From: an uncultured Brachyspira sp.
GTDB lineage: Bacteria > Spirochaetota > Brachyspiria > Brachyspirales > Brachyspiraceae
DNA length: 15,158 bases
Reading direction: 5' to 3'
Assembly (NCBI GenBank): GCA_934725525.1
Contig: CAKVCG010000032.1
Span: 1 to 15,158 of the forward strand
Shown: one piece after another, positions 14,969 through 15,158 of the stretch
How positions within the stretch are numbered: position 1 is the stretch's first letter
How the letters are laid out: each line of letters begins with the position of its first letter
Notes under the pieces: generated by a model
Database searches by the model: none
What the model was told of the DNA's origin: nothing
The model's input: the letters and a program-made list of their open reading frames with translations, nothing else
Made by a program: the position numbers and the translations under genes

Positions 14969-15152
14969 CGTAAACATCCAACCTACCGCCGATATTATAA
15001 TTTACCGCAACAGAAGAACCTTGAGCCGAAACTATTCCCGCAATTTTTCCTGCAGATTGTGAAGAATTATAAACATTAAGTCCCGCGCTATATACATGTC
15101 TGCTTAAAGGAAACATTGTTTGCGAATGAATAGAATTAATTGAAATTTCCAT
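14964..15152 (-). CDS. Small conserved-looking protein of unknown function (62 aa)
   Basis: I do not recognise this protein. It starts M-E-I-S-I-N-S-I and ends G-G-R-L-D-V-Y-A, with a Ser/Ala/Gly/Asn-rich middle. There is no signal peptide, membrane segment or Cys. The composition (small residues, alternating polar and hydrophobic) and the D-V-Y-A end loosely recall small flagellar rod- or motility-associated proteins, but this is only an impression. An in-frame TAA lies one codon upstream of the ATG, so the start is well bounded. Any ribosome binding site would fall at or beyond the window edge. The codon use matches the genome, and ATG-to-stop coverage in such AT-rich DNA supports a real gene. 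Confidence 0.6.
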   Translation of the reverse strand: MEISINSIHSQTMFPLSRHVYSAGLNVYNSSQSAGKIAGIVSAQGSSVAVNYNIGGRLDVYA

Positions 15153-15158
15153 AATTTA

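Overview
The window is very AT-rich (roughly a quarter to 30% G+C by eye) and uses AGA, TTA and AAA codons heavily. Its conserved core consists of a spirochaete-style long 'GreA N-terminal' protein, a zinc-ribbon L28, IspH, a DUF4912 protein with a histone-like tail, and pyruvate kinase. This best fits a spirochaete, most likely Brachyspira. The assignment rests on gene content and composition, not on a database match.

Layout. Bases 1-494: the end of a coiled-coil protein whose true start may lie upstream of the window. 579-1967 (+): an exported protein of unknown function. 1987-6513 (-): a two-gene operon encoding two related restriction-modification fusion proteins. Each has an N-terminal ExK nuclease-like motif followed by an N6-adenine methyltransferase core with NPPY, and the operon has its own promoter. 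It forms a self-contained defence module between housekeeping-type genes. 6811-9993 (+): two TPR proteins in one operon. The second looks like the long N-terminal part of spirochaetal GreA, with a CarD/Mfd-like module but no Gre domain. 10080-12010 (+): rpmB overlapping ispH by one base (TAATG), with ispH fused to a nine-helix membrane domain resembling a degenerate UbiA prenyltransferase. 12040-12989 (-): a 51-residue Lys/Ala/Thr-rich histone H1-like protein, followed by a DUF4912 protein with a similar tail. The two share a near-identical translation start region. 13168-14598 (+): pyruvate kinase. 14599-14963: a non-coding stretch holding a sharply GC-richer island with several possible stems, a candidate structured RNA or foreign remnant. 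14964-15152 (-): a 62-residue protein of unknown function.

Well-formed sigma70-type promoters (TTGACA-like, 16-17 bp spacer, TATAAT-like) precede the restriction-modification operon, the TPR operon, rpmB-ispH, the histone-like operon and pyk. I found no tRNA, rRNA, CRISPR array or insertion sequence. The strongest candidates for something little described are the tandem restriction-modification paralogues, the IspH-pseudoUbiA fusion, the GreA-like protein without its Gre domain, and the GC-rich island.
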